A DNA stretch of 35,885 nt, from assembly GCA_031431335.1 (NCBI GenBank), contig JANPDG010000080.1, forward strand, positions 1 to 35,885, read 5' to 3'. The DNA is from JAAFIP01 sp031431335 (GTDB lineage: Bacteria; Pseudomonadota; Gammaproteobacteria; Burkholderiales; Burkholderiaceae_C). Made by a program: the position numbers and the translations under genes. How positions within the stretch are numbered: the stretch's first letter is position 1; each line of letters opens with the position of its first letter. Below, piece by piece: positions 23,401-32,972 of this stretch. The notes beneath the pieces were generated by a model that was not told the origin of the DNA, ran no database searches, and worked only from the letters and a program-made list of their open reading frames with translations.

Positions 23401-25356
23401 ATGTTTAGTAAACAGATTTCATTCCTTTCATTGCAATCAAAAGCATTTTGGGTTTTTTTGATGATTTCGGTGCTAGCTGCCTGCGGTGGTGGGAAAACTC
23501 AAGGGTTGTCTGATTCGCCCTCCGCCCTATACGTGGCAACGAAGACTATTTCAGCAAAAGATGAAGGCAAACCGCAAAGTGTAACCACTGCATTTGAGCA
23601 AACCAGTATTACTGTTCTAGAAAATCTTGGACTAGTCAGTGCTGATGCTAAAGCTTTGGGCGTATTGAACAGCACGCCCGTTCGATCGCTGCACGATGCT
23701 GCTACGCCAACTGTTGCCCCCACAACGTGCCCCTATTTAATGTCAGGGCAATACAAAGTAATTGCGGTGACCGGTGGCCCTACACTGGAGAGATTTAGCA
23801 CAATTAAATTTGACGCTTCTACGCTGACCGGTACCAACCCAGATGGTGCTCGGTTTGCATGGAAAACAGTCCATAACTCACCATGTAAGTTTTTACCTGC
23901 AGATAGCCTAAGAGATCAGGCGATTGTGGTTGCATCTTCTGGCATGCTTTTCGCTGTAAATGCAGAGTTATCGCCAAGTACGTATGCTTTATCTATCGGC
24001 GTGCCAGAAGTGCCCTCATCGCTTAAAGAGCTAGCGGGTACTTATGTATATACAAGCTTTGAACGTGCCACGCCCACTGCAATATTAACTAGCAAACAAG
24101 GCATCGCTACGTTTGATAGGAATGGCGAGCTTACGGCGCAAGATTGTGCGGTGGGTACGTCTAGTTGCGCAGCGGCGCAGAGAGTAACGCGCATGGCGCA
24201 GCACCCATCCGGATACTTTTACGATACCGAATCGCTAGCTCAAAATAAATCTGGCCTGCTTACGTACCACATCCCTGCAGCCAATGGTGCAGCGAATTTT
24301 TTAATGGTGCTTCCGGGTAACGAGGGCGTAGTCTTTGGTACGCGCCAGACACCAAGCCTATTACCTCAAGTTGGCAGGGTGCAATCAATATGGGAAACGT
24401 CGGTAAATCCGAGTGGGTTAGCTACTACTCTGACTTTTGGTGGGGCGCTGGCCACTATTTCTGTGGACAGCGGGGCCAACAGCTTTACCCGTAGACGAAC
24501 TACAGATGGCAGAACCGATACCTTTACGATCAATAACCCCTTAACAGGCCTGAGCTACCGCCCACCTACGATATCCACACTCAACACCGGGGCTACCAAT
24601 ACGCTAAGTAATATAGTGGCTATGCCTATGCGTGAAGCAGGCTTTTTTGTAGGGTCAAGAGTTACGGCCACCCCTTCTAATGGGTTCATGTTTTTCAGCA
24701 TTGATAAACTCAGCCGCTTTAGCAATGTGAATTTTCGCGAAATTTACAAATTCAACGATCCGACTGGATCTTTCAACAGCATTGGCAGCACTACAGTCGG
24801 TACCAATGACTTACTAACTGTTGAGGGTGCTATCCATCGCATCACAGATTCCAATAGTACTGGTTCAATTAACGTCTACCCCCAAGGAACGGCCACGGCA
24901 TTCACCTCAGTTATTGCTGCGTTCAATAGCCGGATGCTCACGCTTTGCAATAATGTGCCCGGTCAAAGCCCCACCAAAAGTACCCATATTTTGGTGCCAG
25001 ATAGCTTAGTGCCTGTGACTTCGATATCTGAGGTAGGTACGCGCACCTTGGTAGGCCGTGAAGACTGTCAAGTCGCCTCGCAAACTGTCACTTTTAATCT
25101 AGATGGATCAGCATTGTTCACGGACTCAGGAGGAGCCCAAACGGTAAGTGCCCTCGATGTGGCCGCCTTGTTCTCCCCCACTGGACGCACGCAGATAGAC
25201 TCCGTCACCGGTAACACCTTTAAAACACAACTAAAGCTCTACAAAGCTGCGGCACCAAACCCTGCAGGCCCGCCCTTTATCTTTTTTGTCATGGTTGAAA
25301 TAGGTCGTGGCGTAACCAATCCAAACGACGGCTATCTTGTGTTCTGGTCCCAATAA
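23401..25356 (+). CDS. Hypothetical surface lipoprotein
   Basis: 651 residues. A signal sequence with lipobox LAAC (cysteine at residue 28, followed by GGG) marks it as a lipoprotein. The rest is rich in Ser, Thr and Gly with beta-strand-like stretches, has scattered cysteines (for example CPYLMSG, QDCAVGTSSC, REDCQV) that may form disulfides, and no catalytic motif I recognise. Segments such as ELAGTYVYTSFERA and SEVGTRTLVGREDC look like starts of repeated beta-rich domains. It ends 69 bases before the subtilase gene on the same strand, so the two may be co-expressed. Base composition is more AT-rich than in the first 20 kb. Function unknown. Confidence 0.8.
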   Translation: MFSKQISFLSLQSKAFWVFLMISVLAACGGGKTQGLSDSPSALYVATKTISAKDEGKPQSVTTAFEQTSITVLENLGLVSADAKALGVLNSTPVRSLHDAATPTVAPTTCPYLMSGQYKVIAVTGGPTLERFSTIKFDASTLTGTNPDGARFAWKTVHNSPCKFLPADSLRDQAIVVASSGMLFAVNAELSPSTYALSIGVPEVPSSLKELAGTYVYTSFERATPTAILTSKQGIATFDRNGELTAQDCAVGTSSCAAAQRVTRMAQHPSGYFYDTESLAQNKSGLLTYHIPAANGAANFLMVLPGNEGVVFGTRQTPSLLPQVGRVQSIWETSVNPSGLATTLTFGGALATISVDSGANSFTRRRTTDGRTDTFTINNPLTGLSYRPPTISTLNTGATNTLSNIVAMPMREAGFFVGSRVTATPSNGFMFFSIDKLSRFSNVNFREIYKFNDPTGSFNSIGSTTVGTNDLLTVEGAIHRITDSNSTGSINVYPQGTATAFTSVIAAFNSRMLTLCNNVPGQSPTKSTHILVPDSLVPVTSISEVGTRTLVGREDCQVASQTVTFNLDGSALFTDSGGAQTVSALDVAALFSPTGRTQIDSVTGNTFKTQLKLYKAAAPNPAGPPFIFFVMVEIGRGVTNPNDGYLVFWSQ

Positions 25357-25425
25357 GCAATAAAACTGCGCTTTATTTCACGCTCAAACGTAAGTTGTCA
25401 TGGACTCTAAACTCTAAGAAGTCAC

Positions 25426-28400
25426 ATGGACCCTTATTCAAACGATAATCATGCAAATGTTTCAAGGGGTAATATTTTGTTCATTAACAATCTAATTCGT
25501 GCAAAGTGTCAAGTTAGTTTAATTGGGATATTGGCAGCTGTAGCACTAACTGGTTGCGGAGGTGGTGACTCCTCAATTACTAGTGGTGGGATGAAAGATG
25601 CTAGCCTTGAAATGGCATCCGTTGACAACTCTGGACCAGTCGCGCCAAGTGCTAGGCAGGCCTCAGATTTGAAGAAGGAAGACTTCGCACCTGACCGCGT
25701 GATAGTTCGATTTGAAAACTCAAGTACAGCATCAAATCAAAAGAACCTCAATGCAAAGTCTGCGCTCGGCAGCTTAGGTTTTAGCATCTTGAATGAAGTT
25801 GATTTTGGAGCAGGACAAACCGGCGCTCAAAAATTGAGCGCCACCAGCAAAGGCACTGAACCACCGCCTCATTTTGCTATTCTCAGCATTTCTGACCCAA
25901 GCATGAGCGTACAGCAAGCTATCGAGCGCTTGCAAGCAAGTAAGTTAGTGCGTTATGCGGAGCCAGATTATCGCAAAAAACTGCATGCTTTGCCAAACGA
26001 TAGCGGCTACGGCTTACAGTGGCACCACCTCAATACCGGTCTATTTATCTCCACTCCCACAGGCATTGTCGGACGTGATCTTGACTCTCAGCAGGCTTGG
26101 GACTTAACTACAGGCTCATCCGCTTCCACAGCGCCAGTAATTGCTGTAATTGACTGTGGCTTTAAGCTGGACCATCCTGATTTAGCTAACAACTGGTGGG
26201 TCAACCCCGCTCCTACATTCGGTGATGTCAATGGTGCAGATTTAGGTTCAAATGACGGCAATCCAAGCCCACCCGCTGCCTTCTGCACGCACGGCACTAA
26301 CGTGGCAGGTGTGATCGGTGCTCAGGGCAACAACACTGTTGGCGTTGCAGGTGTAATGTGGAACACCAGAATCATGGCGCTTAAAACAGCAGATGAAACC
26401 GGTGCACTGTACGTTAGCAAAGAGATACTAGCCCTCAACTATGCAGTGGCCCGCAAAAATGCAGGCGTTAACCTCAAAGCCATTAACATTAGTTTGGGTG
26501 GGTCAACATTTGTACAGGCGGAACTAGATGCTGTGAAAGCAGCTGGCGCAGCCGATATTTTGGTGGTTGCCTCTGCGGGCAATGACGGACTTAGCAACCG
26601 CAACTATCCAGCGGCGTATGACCTGCCTAACATCATCAGCGTAGCTTCTACAGACCGCAGCGATAACCTTTCTAGTTTTTCAAACTATGGTTCATGGGTT
26701 CATATTGGCGCACCTGGCGAGCAAATTTATACAACATCGTTTGATAGCGCGAACAACAGTAATTACACGCTTGCTTACGGAACATCATTTTCGTCACCCA
26801 TAGTCGCTGGCATTGCAGGCCTAGTAGCTAATTACCTGCCCGGTGCCACTATGCAACAAATTAGGCAGCGCATATTGTCATCGGCTGAGCCGGCCAGTGG
26901 CTTGGCCGGCGCAATGCAAATCCCCGCCCGTGCCAATGCATATCGCGCCCTCATTAACCAAAGCTCTTACTTGGCCCCAACTACATGGACCACCAATGAC
27001 GACAATTTGGCCGACCAATATGTGCGTAATGCTTCTTACATAGTGAATGCCTTTATTGGCGTAGGCGCAAGCACAACTGCAGTCATTGCCGCTTTTAATG
27101 GCGTAGACACTCCGCTTCGCGACGACGGCCAATATCCCGATAAGTTTGCAGGGGACGGACACTACACAGGAATAGGAAAGCCTAGTACATCTGGAGCGGC
27201 TGTACCCATATCGTTAAGGCACGTTTACACCACGTCCGGCGGAGCTACCGCTTCTGCTGTAGCAAGTGGAACGATCCCAGTTGCTGATGCAGGCAATTAC
27301 CAATCCAGCGGTGCAACCTTTGCTTGGTCCGAGCCTACTAGTGCGCCAGGCGCAGCCTCAATCTATACAGCACTAGCCGACGAAGGCTACCGCAGCGTAA
27401 ACTTACCGTTCCCTATTACCTTTTACGGCTTGGGTAATATCAATACCGTGAAACTGACACCCAATGGAATCATCTGCATCGGTGCTGTCAACTGTAGTAA
27501 GTTGCCTAGTGAAACTTATGATTACCAGCCCATTCCCTCTAACGGCGCTCGCCCCCACGGCCTGCTAGCCCCATGGTGGAGCGATTGGGTGGTGTCTGGC
27601 AATGCTGCTAGTAATGTGTTTACTCATACGGAGGGCACATCACCTAATCGTAAATTCATCATCACTTGGAAGAACGCATTTCCATATGCAGACACTGTAA
27701 AAACAGACGGTGTGTCGTTTCAAGCTCAGCTCTACGAAGGTCAAAATAAGTTTACCTTTTCTTATCAAGATGTCAGCACCAATATGGCTGTTTCCAGTAC
27801 AGGGCGGCCGGATGCAGGCTTGTTAGGCAGTGCTGGAACGCAATTTTTCAATGGTAAAGTGGGTACACGTACAGCTTATAACCTTGCTAACTCAATTCTT
27901 GCCTCAACTAATTTGAATCTGACTTGGGGGGCTACTTATACGGACATTCCCTTAACTTCAGCAGAGGCCGTTCATATTGAGGGACTTCGAGGCGCTTATA
28001 TAACTCAAGGCTGCACGACACCCAATTCATTTTGCAACACACAAGATGTAACTCGCGTACAAATGGCAGCGTTTCTAGCGCGTGGAACAAAAGGCCATGA
28101 TCTTTTGTTCAACTTTCCTGGTGTTACCCCTGTGGTATTTTCTGATGTGCCCAGTACAACTAGAAACGGTCAGTATGTATCAACTGTAGTGGGTAGTGGT
28201 ATTTTCTCAGGATGTGGCGGCGGGGCTTTCTGCCCTGCAACCAACATGACGCGAGGCGCGATGGCCGAACTACTGATCAAATCAGTACGAGGAGCCGCTT
28301 ATGTTCCGCCCGCTGCCATTGGTACATTCAGTGATTTAGCTGCATCTGATCCACTGGCACCTTGGGTGGAAGAACTAGCCAGAATGGGCATTACGAGCGG

Positions 28401-28503
28401 TTGTGGCGGTGCAAATCCTACTGGTTACTGTCCGACTGGCACCTTATCTAGAAGGCAAATGAGCATTTTCCTTCAGCGTACTTTCAGACCTTGGGATTAT
28501 TGA
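25426..28503 (+). CDS. Subtilisin-like (S8) serine protease lipoprotein with C-terminal S-layer-homology-like repeats
   Basis: 1025 residues if started at the ATG at 25426. A lipobox LTGC puts the modified cysteine at C44. A TTG at 25477 with AAGGGG seven bases upstream would give a tidy signal peptide and may be the true start. The S8 catalytic set is D243 (VIDCG), H289 (CTHGTNVAG), N386 (ASAGND) and S454 (GTSFSSP). An N-terminal propeptide-like region (about 80-185) ends near RYAEPDYRK. After the protease come a beta-sandwich region (NLPFPITFYG, about 650-800) and three repeats at the C-terminus with GI..GCGGG.FCP and TR.QMA.FL.R text, resembling S-layer homology domains with added cysteines. 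Probably an exported surface or periplasmic protease. Confidence 0.87.
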   Translation: MDPYSNDNHANVSRGNILFINNLIRAKCQVSLIGILAAVALTGCGGGDSSITSGGMKDASLEMASVDNSGPVAPSARQASDLKKEDFAPDRVIVRFENSSTASNQKNLNAKSALGSLGFSILNEVDFGAGQTGAQKLSATSKGTEPPPHFAILSISDPSMSVQQAIERLQASKLVRYAEPDYRKKLHALPNDSGYGLQWHHLNTGLFISTPTGIVGRDLDSQQAWDLTTGSSASTAPVIAVIDCGFKLDHPDLANNWWVNPAPTFGDVNGADLGSNDGNPSPPAAFCTHGTNVAGVIGAQGNNTVGVAGVMWNTRIMALKTADETGALYVSKEILALNYAVARKNAGVNLKAINISLGGSTFVQAELDAVKAAGAADILVVASAGNDGLSNRNYPAAYDLPNIISVASTDRSDNLSSFSNYGSWVHIGAPGEQIYTTSFDSANNSNYTLAYGTSFSSPIVAGIAGLVANYLPGATMQQIRQRILSSAEPASGLAGAMQIPARANAYRALINQSSYLAPTTWTTNDDNLADQYVRNASYIVNAFIGVGASTTAVIAAFNGVDTPLRDDGQYPDKFAGDGHYTGIGKPSTSGAAVPISLRHVYTTSGGATASAVASGTIPVADAGNYQSSGATFAWSEPTSAPGAASIYTALADEGYRSVNLPFPITFYGLGNINTVKLTPNGIICIGAVNCSKLPSETYDYQPIPSNGARPHGLLAPWWSDWVVSGNAASNVFTHTEGTSPNRKFIITWKNAFPYADTVKTDGVSFQAQLYEGQNKFTFSYQDVSTNMAVSSTGRPDAGLLGSAGTQFFNGKVGTRTAYNLANSILASTNLNLTWGATYTDIPLTSAEAVHIEGLRGAYITQGCTTPNSFCNTQDVTRVQMAAFLARGTKGHDLLFNFPGVTPVVFSDVPSTTRNGQYVSTVVGSGIFSGCGGGAFCPATNMTRGAMAELLIKSVRGAAYVPPAAIGTFSDLAASDPLAPWVEELARMGITSGCGGANPTGYCPTGTLSRRQMSIFLQRTFRPWDY

Positions 28504-28528
28504 ATCCTTACGCAACGATAAGAGGAGT

Positions 28529-28550
28529 TTGACACTTTTGGAAGTGTTAA
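28529..28550. terminator. Stem-loop between convergent subtilase and pyruvyl transferase genes
   Basis: TTGACACTT (28529-28537) pairs with AAGTGTTAA (28542-28550) around TTGG, with one G-T pair, and GAG / CTC lie outside it. It sits between two convergent stops. There is no clear T tract, so its terminator role is tentative. Confidence 0.35.
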
Positions 28551-28566
28551 GCCCACTCTCAGTAAC

Positions 28567-30048
28567 TCAAGCGGTAATATATTTCTTAAGTACGTCGATA
28601 ACGCGGAACCGAAGATTCTCTAAGTATTCAATAGGCTGAGGCTTGGGTAGTGGTAGCTGGTTATTTACAAGCGCTTTGAAGGTCTCAATCATTTGGGAAT
28701 GAGTGTGCGAGTCTAGATTTACTAGGGACTGTGGTTGTTCAGATTCATGAACGCTACGCAACAAGCGTGACTTTTTACCTGTGTGCCTGTCTATAGCTAC
28801 TACTGGTATTCCCATGACCAAACCACACACCAACGCGTGGAAACGTGTACTAATTAAATGGCTAGTCATTGCAATTTGACGAAGTCCTTGCGCCACATCA
28901 AGCGATCGTAAATCTACCAATTCAATTTCCCGGTGAGGTATTTTCGAAATTAGTTTTTTATAATGTTCAGGATCTTCATTTGCTTGCACGAAAAATAAAA
29001 TGCGTCCTTGATATTCATTCAAAAACTCTGCAAAATCATCCAGCCAAACCTCCTTGGCTATTTGTCCAGCTAGTCCCAGTACTGGAGTTGTGGTGTTGCG
29101 CGGTATTGCGCGCATTTCATTTGATAAGCAAAAAGCTAAATCACAACTGACCTCAGCCCGAGTCTGTGATGAGAAAAGCAAAGAGTTGAGTCTATTAGCC
29201 GTTGTATCATCCCGCGTGAGAACAGCTGATGCTTTGCTTAATGCAGCTCTTACCATAGCGACAGAGTCTTTACTCATAAAACCACCTAAACGGTGCTGAT
29301 CGCCCAAGCCAAGTGCAATGAATGGGATATTTAGATCATGCGCCAAGAAAGAGTAACGCATATAGTTTGATACATTTTCTAGCTCTAAACGCTGTACTGA
29401 TTCTCCAACTGCATAGTCATATAAAACTCCCCCACCAGCCAATACGATGGCTTTGTATCTTGAGCCCACAGGAATTTCAAAATCCGGTCGTGCCACGATG
29501 CAGTTGCTGTCGGGCGCAATAGTCTTAATCATCTGAACCGTAGCATGGGCTAATAATTCGTCACCAAAGTTACCCATGTGAGAGGCGTTAATAATTAAGA
29601 CACCGTTAGATACGTAATCTGGAATAGAGGTATTCCCCGGGATGAACTTTGGATTTAATGAATTTATTCTAAAGAACTCACCGTTTTTGACTCTTTCAAC
29701 GCGGTCAAAAAAATATGGAAGATGATGGTCATAGTTGGCCTTCTTTGCTGCCATAACCCAATCCATTGGCAAAGAAGAATAGATAACAAAAACTGCATTC
29801 GCAAAAACTGGCTTAAACCCAGCAAATTTTGAATTTAATAATCGTATTGGTAAGCGGTCTGCATCGTCTTTAGGTGCAGCAAAAGCTGTAATTTCTAAAT
29901 CTGACAAACAAACTCCAAAACCGAGCGGTAAGTGGCGTCTGTCGAGGCTAACAAACTCATGAGGTACTAATATTGTCCGATGCTTAGCTGATAACCGTGT
30001 CAATTCTTGTGCTGCTTCAATCCAATAGTTATCTTCGAACCAAGGCAT
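28567..30048 (-). CDS. Polysaccharide pyruvyl transferase family protein
   Basis: 493 residues. The core domain begins near residue 150 with LIINASHMGNFGDELLAHATVQMI, the typical start of the PS_pyruv_trans fold, and contains IVLAGGGVLYDY and near the end LISTRFHALVCGLVMGIPVVAIDR. Family members move pyruvate from phosphoenolpyruvate to sugars of exported polysaccharides. The first 150 residues are an extension I do not recognise. It is the last gene of the capsule-side minus-strand cluster and probably modifies the exported glycan. Codon use is AT-rich, unlike the left half of the window. Confidence 0.85.
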   Translation of the reverse strand: MPWFEDNYWIEAAQELTRLSAKHRTILVPHEFVSLDRRHLPLGFGVCLSDLEITAFAAPKDDADRLPIRLLNSKFAGFKPVFANAVFVIYSSLPMDWVMAAKKANYDHHLPYFFDRVERVKNGEFFRINSLNPKFIPGNTSIPDYVSNGVLIINASHMGNFGDELLAHATVQMIKTIAPDSNCIVARPDFEIPVGSRYKAIVLAGGGVLYDYAVGESVQRLELENVSNYMRYSFLAHDLNIPFIALGLGDQHRLGGFMSKDSVAMVRAALSKASAVLTRDDTTANRLNSLLFSSQTRAEVSCDLAFCLSNEMRAIPRNTTTPVLGLAGQIAKEVWLDDFAEFLNEYQGRILFFVQANEDPEHYKKLISKIPHREIELVDLRSLDVAQGLRQIAMTSHLISTRFHALVCGLVMGIPVVAIDRHTGKKSRLLRSVHESEQPQSLVNLDSHTHSQMIETFKALVNNQLPLPKPQPIEYLENLRFRVIDVLKKYITA

Positions 30049-30118
30049 ATTTATTTATATATTAAGTGAGAGGTCATCAAATCTGTTTGGAGGTTGGCTA
30101 AGCTAAGTCTAGTCTAGG

Positions 30119-30868
30119 CTAGAAGAGCCAAGCTTGAAGGCCGGGGTAATCATTCCACATTAGTTTCTTATGCACTCCTAATCTATCAGCCAAAATATTA
30201 AAGGCCTCTCTGCTATACAGAGAAATATGACCATTAGCGGGACCTAGATACCACCAGTCACGATCACATGAGTTTGGATCATATTGAGCAGTTTGGAAAG
30301 CTAGCACGCCACCTGGTTTTAGGAATGAAACTGCCTCGCTTAGTATTCCTACAGGGTCTGGTAGATGCTCAATAACTTCACATGCAACAACTATATCGAA
30401 ATAGCCTTTGGCTGGATTCCTCGAAAACCACTCTTTACCAAATTTTGGCTGAATAATGTCAGTTCCGAACGTCTTCATTTGAAGGTGTTCCCGACTAGAT
30501 TGAACAAATGTGCCCATTCCACATCCAAAATCCAAAATTTCTAATTCCCAAGGGTTTTTATTTAACAGAGTATTCGCCATCAAAACTAGTCGTAATGTTT
30601 GATTAACTCTTCCCGACCAGTCTGGATCCTGACCATTCCAATAAGTCTCATCATAGATATCGGTGTGATCTTTAGAGTCAATATTTGTTGAAAAAAGAAA
30701 TTTGCAAGAAGTGCACTCAAAGTAAGGGCAATCAGCTTCCAATTCGGGTATGGGATGCCCTGTTAGTTTTGATGCAGGCAGCGAAAATTTTTCCAAAGCT
30801 AATGCACCACAAATTTTGCAAATAGAATTTGCTTTTTTTTCGTTGTTTTGGAGGTTTTTAAAAAACAT
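30119..30868 (-). CDS. Class I SAM-dependent methyltransferase with an N-terminal zinc-binding segment
   Basis: 249 residues. The first 60 residues hold cysteines C17, C20, C47, C52 and C55 in a zinc-ribbon-like pattern common in sugar C-methyltransferase relatives. The SAM-binding glycine motif is ILDFGCGMGTF (111-121), followed by the acidic segment VACEVIEHLPDP. The C-terminal half (SFLKPGGVLAFQT) fits the same fold. Methyltransferases of this type in glycan clusters methylate sugars or the chain terminus; the target is not evident. A 70-base gap separates it from the pyruvyl transferase gene downstream. Confidence 0.84.
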   Translation of the reverse strand: MFFKNLQNNEKKANSICKICGALALEKFSLPASKLTGHPIPELEADCPYFECTSCKFLFSTNIDSKDHTDIYDETYWNGQDPDWSGRVNQTLRLVLMANTLLNKNPWELEILDFGCGMGTFVQSSREHLQMKTFGTDIIQPKFGKEWFSRNPAKGYFDIVVACEVIEHLPDPVGILSEAVSFLKPGGVLAFQTAQYDPNSCDRDWWYLGPANGHISLYSREAFNILADRLGVHKKLMWNDYPGLQAWLF

Positions 30869-31079
30869 TTTTAATCCTTAAGCTAGGTCAGATATTGTGA
30901 GTCTAAATGCTTTACGGCAGCAGGGCGGCTTAGTCTCTGGATATGATTTTGATTAGTCAAATATAAATTTTTGATCAACACTACCTGATTGTGAAGAGTA
31001 ATTAACAAGAGCATCAATAGTACTTTTCACGGCAACAAATACGGCTTAGTTTCAATCATCAATTTTTATGGCAGTGGGC
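30869..31079. other. AT-rich gap upstream of the methyltransferase gene
   Basis: No gene is supported in these 211 bases. The break in an otherwise tightly packed minus-strand cluster suggests that the methyltransferase and pyruvyl transferase genes may have their own promoter here. Confidence 0.4.
30950..30978 (-). promoter_or_regulatory. Weak candidate promoter for the methyltransferase / pyruvyl transferase pair
   Basis: Read on the minus strand, TTGATC (30978-30973) and TAATCA (30955-30950) are 17 bases apart, about 80 bases before the methyltransferase start. The -10 match is poor. Confidence 0.25.
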
Positions 31080-32969
31080 TCACCAGAAAATGTCTTGTAG
31101 AGAATTTTTTAATCTGTCACTAAAACTAGGCATTGGTCCTGCGATAGCTTTTTGCACTTGCACTACTGATATATGTCTTAGGCAGACACTTTCATTATCT
31201 CCAGTAATAGCGCAAGTTCTGTTTTCGTTACGCCAACATGGTGAACATGCGAAATCGGATTTGCTAGGGGTCACTATCTTCACATTTTTTTGATAGAACT
31301 TGGTGAAAACTCTTCCGCTAGTAGGGCCGAAGATGGCGACAGCAGGAATATCTAGTGCTGCTGATAAGTGTAAAAAAGAAGAATCTGGGGCTATCAACAA
31401 ACTACATTTTGAAGCAAGCGCAAAAGATTCGCGTATTGGGCGCACGATCTTATGCAAATTGATGCCATTGAAACCTTCGATTACTTCGTTATGAAAAATC
31501 AGTACCACTGCATTTCGACTCAATTCTAGGGCTAACTCTTCGGTGTGTGGCCAATTTTTATAAGTATCTGCAGAAAAAGGCTGTATCCCAATAACTGGTA
31601 AGTTCATGGGGTTAATGCTACTCAAAAATTCTTCTGCAGCGACGCTCTCATTGTTATCCACATAGTACTGCGGTAGCACGCCAGATTTTTTGAGCCGACG
31701 CAGATTGATACCCATTGCAGACGCAAAAATAGCGATCCGGTTGCTGCGCACCCTTGGAAACTGCAGTGATTCCACCCGTGCAGCTGGGCAGTCTGTCAAA
31801 TCTATCCATCGGAAGTAGTCCGCAGTATTAATGTCGCTTGAATTGATATCTATGCATAAAAATTCTTTATGACTCTTCATTAATGGAAAAAATGATTGTG
31901 CGATTGCAAAGTGAATTGTTTTATGAGGATAGCGTTTTTTCAATGCCTTCAGACCAGGCACCATCATTAACAAATCACCTAATCCGCCTTGCGCCCGCGT
32001 AACAAGTATTTTGTCTGATTTACTGCTCCAGCCGATTGAAAAAATTGGATTCGACTTTTTAGGAGCCAGCTTCAAAGTGTAGGGACGTTTAAAGCTCAGA
32101 TAATTTTGTATGTAAAGTTGCGTCCGCAATGCAATCGTCAGTGTCTTATGGATGCCGATCCACTTGAAAAATGCAACTTGACCGGTAACGTTTATCAGGC
32201 GTAAGAGTAGAAATATATATCTACCCGACCAAGGTACATCAAACCGCAGTAACGTTCGCAACGTGCCGCGATATGTCGTGCGCGCCTGATCTGCGAAACG
32301 CTGCCTAAGCACTGAGTCACCATAAAAACCCGTCAACCCTCGCCAGAGTACTTGTCTGTATTCCTCGATGTGCCCAGTTTTAGCAAGCACCGGCAATATA
32401 CGCATGTACATTTTGGGCCGTTCTGCGCGGCTGGGCATAAGAAACGGTTTTTTTGTAAACTTTAATGCGACTGCCTCAGCTTCGTCAAGTTCGCCAACCA
32501 TCAGACTGATATGGGCCTGTGTGATGGACATGGACTGTGCAATGTTGGGAAATTTTTGAACCCCCGATGTATTGGCTATTTCTAAAATATTCTGTACCGT
32601 CGCTATGCTGTGATGCACTAAGAAATAGCTGCTTAATAAATCAAGACCTTCAAACCATTGCTGTGTGAAATTAATTTTTAAATCGCGCATACTCTGCTCT
32701 AAAAGTTTTACTTTTATAAGCATATCGCGAATGTAAACATAGCTTGCCGCACTATCCACACTCAGGAGTTTTGCGAGATGAGGTCCTGTTGCGTGGCATA
32801 CAGATTTGAATATGTACTTATCTAATAAAGCCCGATTTTGCTCATCTGAATGGAGCTGCTGCCATGTATGGAACACGTGCAAATGATTATTCTCAAATGC
32901 AAGGTTACGTAACTGCAGCATACCAGTGGCAGATATGTCTATCTTTTGCATCGAAAGCTGCGTATTCAT
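31080..32969 (-). CDS. GT9-family (heptosyltransferase-like) protein with a long N-terminal helical region
   Basis: 629 residues. The C-terminal half (about 315-615) is a glycosyltransferase family 9 domain: KILVTRAQGGLGDLLMMVPGLKALKKRYP, with GGLGD at 328-332, and later LLIAPDSSFLHLSAALDIPAVAIFGPT, the nucleotide-sugar site. A cysteine cluster near the end (CSPCWRNENRTC) is also seen in many GT9 proteins. The first 300 residues are mostly helical and look TPR-like (around 110-240), with no motif I can name. It starts three bases after the kpsT stop and therefore belongs to the capsule export operon. It probably adds a sugar to the exported glycan or its lipid anchor. Confidence 0.83.
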   Translation of the reverse strand: MNTQLSMQKIDISATGMLQLRNLAFENNHLHVFHTWQQLHSDEQNRALLDKYIFKSVCHATGPHLAKLLSVDSAASYVYIRDMLIKVKLLEQSMRDLKINFTQQWFEGLDLLSSYFLVHHSIATVQNILEIANTSGVQKFPNIAQSMSITQAHISLMVGELDEAEAVALKFTKKPFLMPSRAERPKMYMRILPVLAKTGHIEEYRQVLWRGLTGFYGDSVLRQRFADQARTTYRGTLRTLLRFDVPWSGRYIFLLLRLINVTGQVAFFKWIGIHKTLTIALRTQLYIQNYLSFKRPYTLKLAPKKSNPIFSIGWSSKSDKILVTRAQGGLGDLLMMVPGLKALKKRYPHKTIHFAIAQSFFPLMKSHKEFLCIDINSSDINTADYFRWIDLTDCPAARVESLQFPRVRSNRIAIFASAMGINLRRLKKSGVLPQYYVDNNESVAAEEFLSSINPMNLPVIGIQPFSADTYKNWPHTEELALELSRNAVVLIFHNEVIEGFNGINLHKIVRPIRESFALASKCSLLIAPDSSFLHLSAALDIPAVAIFGPTSGRVFTKFYQKNVKIVTPSKSDFACSPCWRNENRTCAITGDNESVCLRHISVVQVQKAIAGPMPSFSDRLKNSLQDIFW

Positions 32970-32972
32970 TCT

